Source of the DNA: Amoebophrya sp. AT5.2
Lineage: Eukaryota > Sar > Dinophyceae > Syndiniales > Amoebophryaceae
Assembly (NCBI GenBank): GCA_005223375.1
Contig: RXOD01004094.1
Coordinates: forward strand, 1 to 29,092
Direction of reading: 5' to 3'
Length of the DNA stretch: 29,092 nt
Both the position numbers and the translations under genes were made by a program. The notes beneath the pieces were generated by a model. It searched no databases and had not been told where the DNA came from. It saw nothing but the letters and a program-made list of their open reading frames with translations. This document shows, piece by piece, positions 10,566 to 19,579 of this stretch (the first letter of the stretch is position 1; the number at the start of each line of letters is the position of its first letter).

Positions 10566-10883
10566 CTGTGGTAAATCTCGCGTATGGAAATTATCCCCCC
10601 CATGATCGTTCCACACGTTTCTCTATTTCCGCGGCGCACGACAACGAACAGCGGAAGTCTTCCCCCAGGCCAGACGAGACCGAGGTCGTGTTGCTCTTTC
10701 GGTACAGAGCATCTCAACATACTAGACTTTCATAAAACGAACACGAGGACGAAGTGCACTTTCTTCTACCCTCCATTTTTTTACACCGCCGACACCCTCA
10801 TAAAAAAAACCCAACTCGACCGCAACAAGACCTCGGATCGTTTCGGACGGAAAACAAAGCGTATCATCTGATTGGCTAGGGTG

Positions 10884-13077
10884 ATGGCGTTTTCGCAAGC
10901 GAGAAAAGGGCTGCGGCCCTTTTCGGCGAATTTTTCGGCGCGCCGGGTGCTGAACGTGCGACAGCTGAGTGGGGAGCAGCAGCGCCGGTGGTTCAGCAAA
11001 ATGCAAGCACCGCCGCTGGTGTACATTTCGGGAGAGGAAATGACGCACTACGCCTGCAACCTCATGATGGATAAGTGGATCACCCCCAACATTGACACAT
11101 CGAAGTACTAACTACCGAGATTATCAATAGATTGACATTCATTGACTGAAACAAAGAATTGAACAACTCAGGCGTGCAAATCAATAAAATCAATGTATGT
11201 GTTCATCTTTCACACTCTCTCATCCTCGTCTTCACAGGTGGGAGTACTACGATCTGAGCTGCAAGGCTCGCGACGACACCGAGGACAAGGTGCTCCATGA
11301 TGCCGTCGAGGCCGGCGCACGCATCGGAGCTATCTTTAAGGAGCCCACCATCACTCCGACCGCCGACCAAGTGAAGGAACTCGGTAAGTCTTTTCATTGT
11401 ACTTCTATCGCAGTCTTTTCTTTGTACTTGTATCGCAAGGAAGTTGCGCTACTACTTTCGAGTGAATTGGTGACCTCTCGTTGAGTGAAAAATCTTCACC
11501 GTTTTATTCTTTCACTCGGCCGTGTACACCAGGTCTGAAGAAGGCGTGGGGTTCCCCGAACGGGGCCATGCGCCGGGGGTGGAATGGGATCACCATTTCG
11601 CGCGACACCATCCATATCAAGGGGATGAAGCTCGGCTTCGACAAGCCCGTTCTGTTCGAGCGTCACGCTGTCGGCGGCGAGTACGGCGCTGGCTGGAAGG
11701 CCGTTGGCAGCGGAAACATTGAGACGCGGTACCTAGTAGCTACCAAAGAATCAATAATCTCGTAACTTTGCTGTAGGTTGTTGCTCTTTTCCGAAGTGGT
11801 CGAGGCCACGCACTGTAGCAAGGCACCCGTGTAGTTGCTTACTTTCTGCTTTTACGCTCGTTAATTCATCATTGAGGTAGAAAGTCAGTGTACGCAGCGT
11901 TAACTTTTACTTTCTTCGCGATGAGGATGACATGCACTTCTTGTGCGAGAGTGCTAGCGCTGATCGACTACGATTACGAAGAAGACTATAAAATTTTGAA
12001 TCGGCAGGTTCTACCCCGACTCGATGAATTCTCTCGAGGACGCGAAGATTGTGGACACGCGCAAGTTGACGGACGAGGACAACGTTGTGGTGACGTATCA
12101 CAACCCGCTCGACAACGTGGAGGCGCTCGCGCACCACTTTTTTGCGCGCTGCCTCGAGGCCAAGGTGACTCCCTACGTGGTTACGAAGAAGACCGTGTTC
12201 AAGTGGCAGGAGGGGTTTTGGCAAAAGATGAAGAAAGTGTTCGACGAGAGCTACCACGACAAATACAAGCAGGCCGGCTTGCTGGACAGCTGCGGTGGGC
12301 AGCTGCAGCACCTTATTTCCGACGCCGCCACCATGCAGATCATCCGGTGGACCGGAGGCGGCTTCGGGATGGCCGCGCACAACTACGACGGTGACATGCT
12401 CACGGACGAGGTGGCGCAGGTGCACCGGAGTCCGGGGTTCATCACCTCCAACCTGATCGGACAGAAGGCCGACGGAACCATGATCAAGGAGTACGAGGCG
12501 TCCCACGGAACGGTGGCCGACCTGTGGCACATGCACCTGCGGGGCGAGGAAACCTCGCTCAACCCGCTCGGCCTGGCAGAGGCCATGATTGGCGCCATCC
12601 AGCACTCTGCGAAGCTGGGCATGGTACTCTCTTACTCTTTTACCTTCATAGCATACTTCATAAAATGCAAACTCCAAAAAAAAAAAATTTTTACTACAGG
12701 ACGCCGGGACTTGCCCGGACGCGCAGAAGCTGATCGACTGGTCGAGTGGGCTTCGCGACTCCATGCACGCGTGCATGGTTGCGGGCGCGGGCACCCGCGA
12801 TCTGTGCGGGCCGTCGGGACTGACCACCGAGCAGTTCATCGACGCGGTGGCCGAGCACATGGCGACGGGGAAGGTCCCGGGCGTCGCGGCCGCGCCGGCG
12901 GAGGTGAGCCCGGTGCGGACGGAAATCCGGGACAGCAACGTGGACCTCGACACCGTGAAGAAAATGTTCGACGAGTACGATTCCAACGCGGACGGCACCA
13001 TCGACCTAGACGAATTCGCGCGGATGCTCGTCAAACTCGGCGTCGCACCCAAGAAGGGCGGAAGCAAAAACATGTAA
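10884..13077 (+). CDS. Mitochondrial isocitrate dehydrogenase with C-terminal EF-hand (5 exons)
   Basis: Exons 10884-11104, 11238-11383, 11533-11728, 12008-12623 and 12700-13077 give 518 residues with all phases consistent. The enzyme decarboxylates isocitrate to 2-oxoglutarate. The Arg/Ser-rich, acid-poor N terminus (MAFSQARKGLRPFS) suggests mitochondrial import. Family residues are present: SPNGAMR (130-136, isocitrate binding), RHAVGGEY, the metal-ligand block NYDGDMLTDEVAQ, and SHGTVADLW (353-361). Where NADP enzymes have T-R-H after HGTV, this one has A-D-L, so NAD+ is the likelier cofactor. The C terminus adds a linker and one canonical EF-hand, which points to Ca2+ control. The start is the first in-frame ATG ahead of the targeting peptide. 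A cryptic 49-nt intron overlapping the stop (13074-13122) could give a longer C terminus. Confidence 0.92.
12979..13014 (+). other. EF-hand Ca2+-binding loop in IDH
   Basis: The 12-residue loop is D-S-N-A-D-G-T-I-D-L-D-E, protein residues 487-498. Ligand positions 1, 3, 5, 7, 9 and 12 are D, N, D, T, D, E, with Gly at 6 and Ile at 8, a textbook loop. Flanking helices are KKMFDEY and FARMLVKLG. Only one EF-hand is visible, so pairing would have to occur between subunits. Confidence 0.9.
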
Positions 13078-13680
13078 GCCTCTTGCTTCTGATCATCATG
13101 GGCCTTCTACTTCTCGTCACAGGAGATCTTCGACGGAGCGAAGCACGACGGAGCGAAGGCTGGACCGAGCGAGAAACTACGAGGCAGTTAGAGATGGTCG
13201 ATCGCTCGAGATAAGAAAGTACTTACCTACCCAGCAGCGCTGGTCTTGCGTCCTCGATGTCGGTCGGGCATGCATCAAGTTTTTCAATAAATTCAGACAG
13301 CACAGTTTCCCTCTGCTGTAGCTTCTTGTTTTATCGATATTAGTTAATCGGCGTCCCCGTCCTCCACCAGGAGCATTCGGTCAGTACCAACGCTCGGACC
13401 GCCGGCGCTGCGTAACACAAATAAAAAACTTCTTTTCATTTCCCCAAAAAATAATTGTCAATGTCAAGAACGTATGTAAGTATGATGTTGTCGGTGTCGC
13501 TCGACGATAGAATACGTAGAACCGTATCCGTAAAAACTTAGAGTGGATTAGTAAATAGAATGCTCGTACGGAAATGCAGAGTAATAGAGCACTTTCGGTC
13601 TAAATCTAATACATCGAACCGGAACCGTCACCGTGAGACGACGGAAACGGAAACCAAGTAGAGCAAGGTCCGCCGCTAAA
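13078..13680. other. IDH 3' flank with a short tandem repeat; no firm gene
   Basis: A 13-nt motif CGACGGAGCGAAG occurs at 13131-13143 and 13146-13158 (period 15 nt). If the cryptic intron 13074-13122 is removed, the IDH frame continues open for 65 more codons to TAG at 13319-13321 and the repeat encodes STER/STTER. Otherwise this is 3' UTR. AT-rich sequence follows with nothing recognised. Confidence 0.35.
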
Positions 13681-13960
13681 CCTATAAGTCTATCGATAGA
13701 GGAGCGTGCTTAGCCTTAGCTGTAGCGCCACACGCTGCACCGCCGGCGGACATCGATCGACATCATCGATTTCGTATAGTAGGGCGGTATTGTTTCCACG
13801 ATCCAGGTCCGCGTCCGAGGGCGAGTGAAGTCGACTGCAGACCGCGACTCCTCCACCGCTTCCGAGGCCAAGACTCCTCCACGGATCGGTGTGGTGCAGC
13901 GCCGCGCCTCAGCCAAACCTGCTCTCCACTACGTTGTATAGTACAACGAACAGCGGTGGG
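13680..13960 (-). other. GC-rich block with coding-like minus-strand frames (unassigned)
   Basis: Two minus-strand frames are open across most of this block. One ends ...LLYEIDDVDRCPPAVQRV..., stopping near 13692. The other contains WIVETIPPYYTKSM and ends near 13716. Both show purine-first codons, so the frame cannot be decided by eye. No start codon or well-placed acceptor could be assigned. It may be an exon of a small minus-strand gene lying between about 13680 and 14220. Confidence 0.22.
13932..13948. repeat. 7-bp perfect inverted repeat with 3-nt spacer
   Basis: CGTTGTA (13932-13938), TAG, TACAACG (13942-13948). It sits at the edge of the GC-rich block. A protein-binding palindrome or a tight hairpin are both possible. 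Confidence 0.35.
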
Positions 13961-14523
13961 GGTGGAGGTGGTCGTGGCGAGGAGGATTATACTCGTCTTC
14001 TGGTGGCAATTGAATAAATGTGATTTTTCAAGAACAAGTTCATTGATTTTGGAGAATCACCGTCTGAGTTGTAGATGCTGTCACAGTCGCGAGGACCTCG
14101 GCAGAGGTTATTCTTGTACACCACTTACTACGTGGTCCTACGCGCAGGATCGATGTAGACGTTGGACCTGTGAGGCTTTGCAGATTTATAGAAAGATATT
14201 TGCGAGGGCGCAAATGACTAAACACGGGGACGGCGATAGGAAAGCGTAACCAAGCGGCATAGCATCGAATGAAATACCGCCAAGAACAATCGCTTCATTC
14301 AATCTTCATCTTCCAATGAAGTGGCGCTCTACCTCACGACCGCGACCTCCTCGACGGATCAGGTGACGTTTTGGCGCGGGCAACCAGCGAGTACGTAGGC
14401 GTAGCTAAAGGACGAGTTTTGCGTTGACTCATGCTCTGCATTTATAATGTATGTGCTGACCCACACAAGACGACATCACGAAAACGCTCGAAAAACACAC
14501 GCTAGGACACGAACACGACGTAG

Positions 14524-14685
14524 ATGAAAGACATGGGAATGCAAAGAAAACAGATGCTAAAGTTAATCGGCAGCATTTTGTGGCAGCATGTTGTTCTTCT
14601 TACTGTCAGTGGCGTCTGTTCGATGGAATTTTCAGAAAATATTTTGCGTACGGTCCGCTCGTTCTGTGGATCCACGACTGCGTAG
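14524..14685 (+). CDS. Short ORF with signal-peptide-like N terminus (weak)
   Basis: The ATG at 14524 opens a 53-residue frame ending at TAG 14683-14685. It begins with charged residues, then a hydrophobic stretch (MLKLIGSILWQHVVLLTVSG) and a plausible cleavage site near VCS|MEF. It may be a short secreted peptide or the first exon of a spliced gene, because a possible donor (GC|GTAGAA) overlaps the stop. A different frame over 14580-14900 is also open without an ATG for most of its length, so this call is uncertain. Confidence 0.22.
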   Translation: MKDMGMQRKQMLKLIGSILWQHVVLLTVSGVCSMEFSENILRTVRSFCGSTTA

Positions 14686-14958
14686 AAGTTCTCGCGGGGA
14701 AAGTTACCCGCTTCCTTGGATACGTGGAAGAGGCCAATGAATATCGTTTCTTTCCTGTACTCATCAGAATCACGTCACGAAAACACGTCACTATGAGCTT
14801 TTGCAAAAAATCCTTTTTCGCGAGGTTTTTACCTTGGTCCAGCTCGTCGAGAGCAAAGTTTGCGAACGCTAGATATAGATTCAATCTCATTGAAAATTAG
14901 CGCGGCCCCGCCTGTCAAGTCGCCGCACAACGAATTAGGTCTGCTACGCCTGTTGCTC

Positions 14959-16584
14959 ATGTGGACGAAAATGATGTGGCTGGCAAGTTTCTCTTTCGTC
15001 GCCGCGCATCTCACGCACACTGCCACTTGTGCGAAGATCTCATGGGCGGATGAATTAGAGCAAGAGCTGGAGTCTGGCTCGTATCCTGATTCTGTTTTTT
15101 CGCCTTGGATTTCGGAGGCTGCGTCGACAGACTCCACGGGATTGGGCTCGCGGATCGGAAGCCCCACTGAACAGAGTTTGGGCGCAGGGACGGAGTCGGG
15201 TGATAGTGACCCGGTTTCCACAGCTGATCCTCATCCTTCCGTCGACGGCTACCAAATGGGAGAAACACGAGGTGGACCGGCAACTCGAATTTTGGACGAC
15301 GCACGCGTCGTCGGGGCACTGATGGAAGGTCCGACGTTCGACGAGTGGAAAGAGCACGCACGAAAGGGGCTGCTCCTCCGCTTCAAGGAAGTTGGCGGAA
15401 GCAGGGACGGTCTGCGAGGCAAGAAGCGACACAATTTTCTCTTCGAATCCCCGTACGCGGCGGACTATCGCGCCGCCGAGAAAGTCTACCGTGCTTTGTA
15501 TTCGACGCCAGAGGTGGATGGAACAAGTCGCCGTGCTGCCCCTTCGACGAGCCGCGCGGCGTCTTCGCACCGCCTGCCGTCACAGGAGAGCAGCGACAGC
15601 AGCCGGCGTAAGTCCAGCTCGCATTTCTCAACCTGCGATAACTCCTGCTTTGGGGACGACAGCTTTCAGGAAGACGACATGCGGGTAGACCACATGCTAG
15701 ACGTGCAGCTTTTCGGACCGTCTCCGAGCACTCTCTCCAACGGGAACAATGGAACAGCTGAACCTTTCGAACAACACAAGGAAAGAGCGGAGAGAGGAGA
15801 ACCAGCAACGCCAGGAGTGCGCGTGCGCCGAGGACAAACAACTGGTTCAACATTATCTTCTTCACAGCCAACCAGAACCACGTCGCGCATTTTGCCATTT
15901 CCTGCAGAGGCTCTGCGCGTCGTAGAGCTTTTCGAGATGGGGAACAACGATTTTGAGCGGCATAAAATCGCCACGGGGGTGCATCTGCGGCGACACACGC
16001 GGCAAATTCTTCGCCACATTCTGGCTCGGCCGCCATTGCTACAGAGATGGTATGACCGCGCATGCGCAAACGTAGAACGAGACTTAAGGAGAACGAGTTG
16101 TAGCGTGTTCGAGTTTGATGATGTAGATTTATGCAACGAGGACGCGGAACAGTTGCCCCATCCCAACTTTACCGGGCGCCTTTATCAACGATCATGTAGA
16201 TGGCGGATGCAGCGCGGCTTCCTCGCGCGTCTCGCAGGACAGCATCCGTTGAGCGAAACAGACCATTTCGCACACCACGTTGTCGACGCCACGTCCGGGC
16301 GACAGAGTAGACGCGAGAGCGACTCGCTCGACGAAATTTTGCACGACGCGAACCTGCTGTCTGAGAATGACAACCTTCATCTGGCCGCGAGCAAAAAGTT
16401 TCCTGACGGCATGGTAGCGGCGCACACGAAGCATGTTCGCAAGGCGTTTGAGACCATTTTCTCGTACCTGCTACCGCTTTTCCCGGTGTATCTGTCGGAC
16501 GCGGAAAAGGACTGGCGGCCCGAAGTGGAAAGCTTAGTTACCGCGTTGGAAAAGGACGCGCTAAGGATGGGCAGTGCGAAATAA
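14959..16584 (+). CDS. Secreted orphan protein, 541 residues, intronless
   Basis: The chosen start is the ATG at 14959 because it directly precedes a signal peptide: MWTKMMWLASFSFVAAH followed by a small-residue region (THTATCA). An in-frame upstream ATG at 14860 would bury it. The first half is low-complexity, Ser/Glu/Asp-rich and probably disordered. The second half (from about residue 300) is richer in Arg, His and hydrophobics and looks folded, with helical segments such as RQILRHILARPPLLQRWYDR and FETIFSYLLPLFPVYL. No family is recognised. It has Cys residues in the second half but no obvious repeat. In a host-associated alveolate it could be an exported protein, which is speculation. 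No introns are needed to keep the frame open. Confidence 0.72.
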   Translation: MWTKMMWLASFSFVAAHLTHTATCAKISWADELEQELESGSYPDSVFSPWISEAASTDSTGLGSRIGSPTEQSLGAGTESGDSDPVSTADPHPSVDGYQMGETRGGPATRILDDARVVGALMEGPTFDEWKEHARKGLLLRFKEVGGSRDGLRGKKRHNFLFESPYAADYRAAEKVYRALYSTPEVDGTSRRAAPSTSRAASSHRLPSQESSDSSRRKSSSHFSTCDNSCFGDDSFQEDDMRVDHMLDVQLFGPSPSTLSNGNNGTAEPFEQHKERAERGEPATPGVRVRRGQTTGSTLSSSQPTRTTSRILPFPAEALRVVELFEMGNNDFERHKIATGVHLRRHTRQILRHILARPPLLQRWYDRACANVERDLRRTSCSVFEFDDVDLCNEDAEQLPHPNFTGRLYQRSCRWRMQRGFLARLAGQHPLSETDHFAHHVVDATSGRQSRRESDSLDEILHDANLLSENDNLHLAASKKFPDGMVAAHTKHVRKAFETIFSYLLPLFPVYLSDAEKDWRPEVESLVTALEKDALRMGSAK

Positions 16585-17428
16585 GAACTGTAAGTCCAAC
16601 CAGCGGGAGTCCGTGGACCGAAACAATCCATCGTCACAGCTGTGGGATGCACTCGCGGCACACAAATCAGCGGCCGACTTCCACAGCAGTACGCTGGCTT
16701 GTCTCCGAGTCCGACGACGCTAGATCGACCAAGGTATTCATTGATAAATATTTTGCATTTGTTGACGATGCTTCTGGTTGTGCGAGGCCAACAACTTCTC
16801 CTTCTTCGGTAAAGTTGAAAAAATTAAAGAACTTGATCTTAAAGATAAAGTGAAGCAGGACCTCTGAGAGAAGATGATGATTAATATTTAGAATTCTCCG
16901 TCACGACGAGTTCGCTGAGGAATTATGCCAACCGTTCGGGAATGGTACTCAGCAGCGAGGGGAAGGTGACAGAAATGGAAACAAATCTACCACTACGACT
17001 CGCCTCAACAGTACTAGCACCACTACAGTTTTTCATTACAGTGCACGATCTATTCCACGTTTTTCAGTCGGCTTCAAAATTCTACACTAGTTGTCGAGAT
17101 GTGCATGTGGGAAGCAAAGCTCGTGAAATATCACCTCGGTGGCTCTTGTTGATTGTGAAGATCAATCGCCAGAAATGACGTGAAAGTGATCAATGTGTAC
17201 CGGAGCGAAGCAAGTCTCAGTCTCAGTACCTTCTGCATAAGTTTTTTCGGGAATCCATTGCGATACTTCCCCCAAGTTTTTCGCTCTGATTTTTGATTTT
17301 GCTTTCAGCTGCTTCACTTATTGCGCCTTCAATCGAAACCGAAAACAGCGACTGCGACAGTGACGCGCGTGTACTATAAGTAGTTTGTTATGGCAGGTTC
17401 GTTTCCGTTTAGCTTTAGTTTGTTATAA
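16585..17428. other. Intergenic region, one weak 78-codon ORF
   Basis: A + frame 16942-17178 starts MVLSSEGKVTEMETNLP and has a hydrophobic middle (LASTVLAPLQFFITV). There is no homology I recognise, and chance is a reasonable explanation. A TTGCTTTCAG acceptor-like sequence ends at about 17309, about 120 nt ahead of the next gene's ATG. It could serve a 5' UTR intron or trans-splicing, but no spliced-leader sequence is seen. Confidence 0.3.
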
Positions 17429-19579
17429 ATGGCGCTTCGTCTGTACGAGGACGCTGGGCGCGTCGTCGATCGCGTGCGGCGGCGCAGGGTCGGCATCAAG
17501 GACGCCCTCTACAATTCCGGCTCCTCGTACTCGCTTCCGGTGCTCAAGGGCCTCGTTTGCAAAACTCTCGCGCTGGAGAAGTACCTGGCCGCGGCCCTCG
17601 CAAAAAGCGGCACTCGCGGCGAATTGTCCGACGTTCACGACGCCGGTTGTGAGAGTAGGGTCGACGGCGTCTCACTCTGTCTCGCGGTTGAGCTGTTGCG
17701 GTACAAGCTGGAGGGGAAGAAGTTTAAAGCCGGCGGGAAGCTCGTGACCCCGCTCAAGAGAAACTTGGACGCGATTGAAAGTCTTTTGTTGGAAGAAGTG
17801 CGGGAAGAGCTTGAAGCCGGAGGTCAAAAGAAGCTGGAGCCCAGCGAAGGGGACGTCAGGACTCAAGGCTCGGTCGCAACGGGTACGTCGCGCGAACGGG
17901 TACGACGCGTGCTGTTGGGGGAAGCCACGAGTGTGCTTGCGGAAGGCGGCAGAAGTTCATCTAACGCTGCGGGGGCCCCCGACGATGTTGAAGTGTCGGA
18001 GTACAGCTATTTTCGGATCAACCCGCGCGTCCTGTTGCCATATCTCACTGAGTGCGAAGATTCTTGTTCCGGACAAGAATCGGGCGAAGCACTAACGTTA
18101 AAGCGTCTCGAGTCATCGCTGGCGGCTGCGTGTGAGGCCTTCCTGCGAAGGCACGGCAATGGGGGAAATGGCGGGGAGCAGTGGGCCCATCAGGACGAGC
18201 TGGTGCCGCTTTGCTTTCGGGTAGAAAGGAAAAACTACGCGGAGCACGTCCACCCGCTTGCCGAAAATGGGGACGTGATCGTGCAGGACCGCAGTAGCCA
18301 GTTTTCGGGCCTTGCGGCCGCGGAATGTCTTTTTCGCGATGGAAAATGTGGTGCACCAAAAAGGATTGTCGAGGTCTGCTCGGCTCCCGGGTCGAAGACC
18401 AGTCATCTCATCCACATGTTGCTGCTGTGCCGGAGTTATGAGAACTCCCGTCTTGCCGCCAAGGTGGAGCCCGCCCTGCCCGCACCAGAGGACACCGTCG
18501 TGGCCATCGAGCGGGACCCTGCAAGATTTTGCACGCTGCTGAAACGATTGGTGCTGCTTTGTGGTCCTCTGCGGGAGGCTGCCTCTGGGGAACAGAATCC
18601 GGTGCGCCTCGCATCGGAGGATGACTGCAAAGCCTTCATTGGTAGGAGGGGGCTGCTGAATCGGGGCGGTGGACACGGGAGCAAATCCGGCGGCAAAGGC
18701 ACTGGTCAGCGAAAGGGGAAGGGCAAGAAGGGCAAGAATAAGAAAACTCCAGAGGGTTCCGAATTTCTTCCTCTGGAGTTTTACGTAGAGGGGCAGAGCT
18801 TTGGCTTCCACGGAAGGTTGAAGCTGGTGTTGTGCCAGGGCGATTTCCTTGCTATGCCGGAGAGCTGTAAGCGCCCCGACTTGTTCCAAAATGTCGACGT
18901 ACTTTTGTTGGACCCGTCCTGCAGCGGCTCTGGGCTTGCGGAGCACTCGGCGCAACATCTTCAACTGCAAGATGGTGGGAACATCACTGGGCTTTCGCCC
19001 GCGGAGAGGGAACGCGTCGACCGCCTCGCCCAGTTCCAGACGCGAATGTTAGCACACGGCCTTGCACGTGTAGGCGCGCGCTCGGTGTTCTACTCGACTT
19101 GCTCTGTTTACGGCACAGAAAACGAGCAGGTCGTTAGAACAGCGCTGCTGCGAGCGGGCGGGATCGGCGGAGGGCACAAGCTGGATGCTGACGGCAACGG
19201 TTGCCTGGGGAACAAGTACGCAGCGGTCAAGGCGCTACCATTCAAGTGGCCGGAAACCCGGAAAATGGAGCTCTACATACGGCGACGTGATCATGAAGTG
19301 GAAGCTGGGATGAAGAACAGATGTCGCGACAACGCTGTTGAGCAGGAGAACGAGGACCTGTTCACTCTGTGCGCACACTCTCTCCCTTTGGAGCATTCGT
19401 GCCGCGGGTTTTTCCTCGCGAAAATGGAGCAGCAAGTGCAGCGGACGCGAAAGCGCGCGCCGGAGTCAGGAGAAGAGTGCGAGGATCATGTCTGTGTTCA
19501 GGAGGATCATGTGATGTTCTACAGCCGAGCAAAGAGGAGGCTCGGCCAACATCTGCGACATTTGCTGGCGCGGAGGTAG
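17429..19579 (+). CDS. NSUN5: NSUN5/Rcm1-type rRNA cytosine-C5 methyltransferase
   Basis: A single 716-residue exon. NSUN5/Rcm1 enzymes methylate a cytosine in large-subunit rRNA using SAM. The N terminus matches the family's helical domain (GRVVDRV...GIKDALYNS...LKGLVCKTL...ELLRYKLEGKKFKAGGK). The catalytic half shows VQDRSSQFSG, SAM motif EVCSAPGSKTSH (about 315-326), acidic ribose-binding AIERD, motif IV LLDPSCSGSG (Cys about 498) and motif VI YSTCSVYGTENEQVV (catalytic Cys about 558). Both cysteines needed for attack and release are present. A lysine/glycine-rich insert (about 411-440, GQRKGKGKKGKNKK) is probably a nucleolar or RNA-binding loop. The protein is longer than I recall for animal and yeast members, partly because of this insert and a basic/acidic C-terminal tail. 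Intronless, unlike its spliced neighbours. Confidence 0.93.
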   Translation: MALRLYEDAGRVVDRVRRRRVGIKDALYNSGSSYSLPVLKGLVCKTLALEKYLAAALAKSGTRGELSDVHDAGCESRVDGVSLCLAVELLRYKLEGKKFKAGGKLVTPLKRNLDAIESLLLEEVREELEAGGQKKLEPSEGDVRTQGSVATGTSRERVRRVLLGEATSVLAEGGRSSSNAAGAPDDVEVSEYSYFRINPRVLLPYLTECEDSCSGQESGEALTLKRLESSLAAACEAFLRRHGNGGNGGEQWAHQDELVPLCFRVERKNYAEHVHPLAENGDVIVQDRSSQFSGLAAAECLFRDGKCGAPKRIVEVCSAPGSKTSHLIHMLLLCRSYENSRLAAKVEPALPAPEDTVVAIERDPARFCTLLKRLVLLCGPLREAASGEQNPVRLASEDDCKAFIGRRGLLNRGGGHGSKSGGKGTGQRKGKGKKGKNKKTPEGSEFLPLEFYVEGQSFGFHGRLKLVLCQGDFLAMPESCKRPDLFQNVDVLLLDPSCSGSGLAEHSAQHLQLQDGGNITGLSPAERERVDRLAQFQTRMLAHGLARVGARSVFYSTCSVYGTENEQVVRTALLRAGGIGGGHKLDADGNGCLGNKYAAVKALPFKWPETRKMELYIRRRDHEVEAGMKNRCRDNAVEQENEDLFTLCAHSLPLEHSCRGFFLAKMEQQVQRTRKRAPESGEECEDHVCVQEDHVMFYSRAKRRLGQHLRHLLARR

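Noticed and set aside
8296..10883. tRNA, 5S rRNA or spliceosomal snRNA genes
   Set aside because: No A/B-box pair, conserved 5S core or U1-U6 signature was recognised here or in the other spacers. A covariance search was not possible.
11907..13073. 388-codon minus-strand ORF over IDH exons 4-5
   Set aside because: Antisense shadow of a GC-rich exon. The + strand carries the recognisable IDH motifs.
17280..17428. Relic dinoflagellate spliced leader upstream of intronless NSUN5
   Set aside because: No CCGTAGCCATTTTGGCTCAAG-like string is present. Only a generic TTTCAG acceptor is seen.
18113..18970. 285-codon minus-strand ORF inside NSUN5
   Set aside because: Antisense shadow. The + frame has the SAM motif and both catalytic cysteines.
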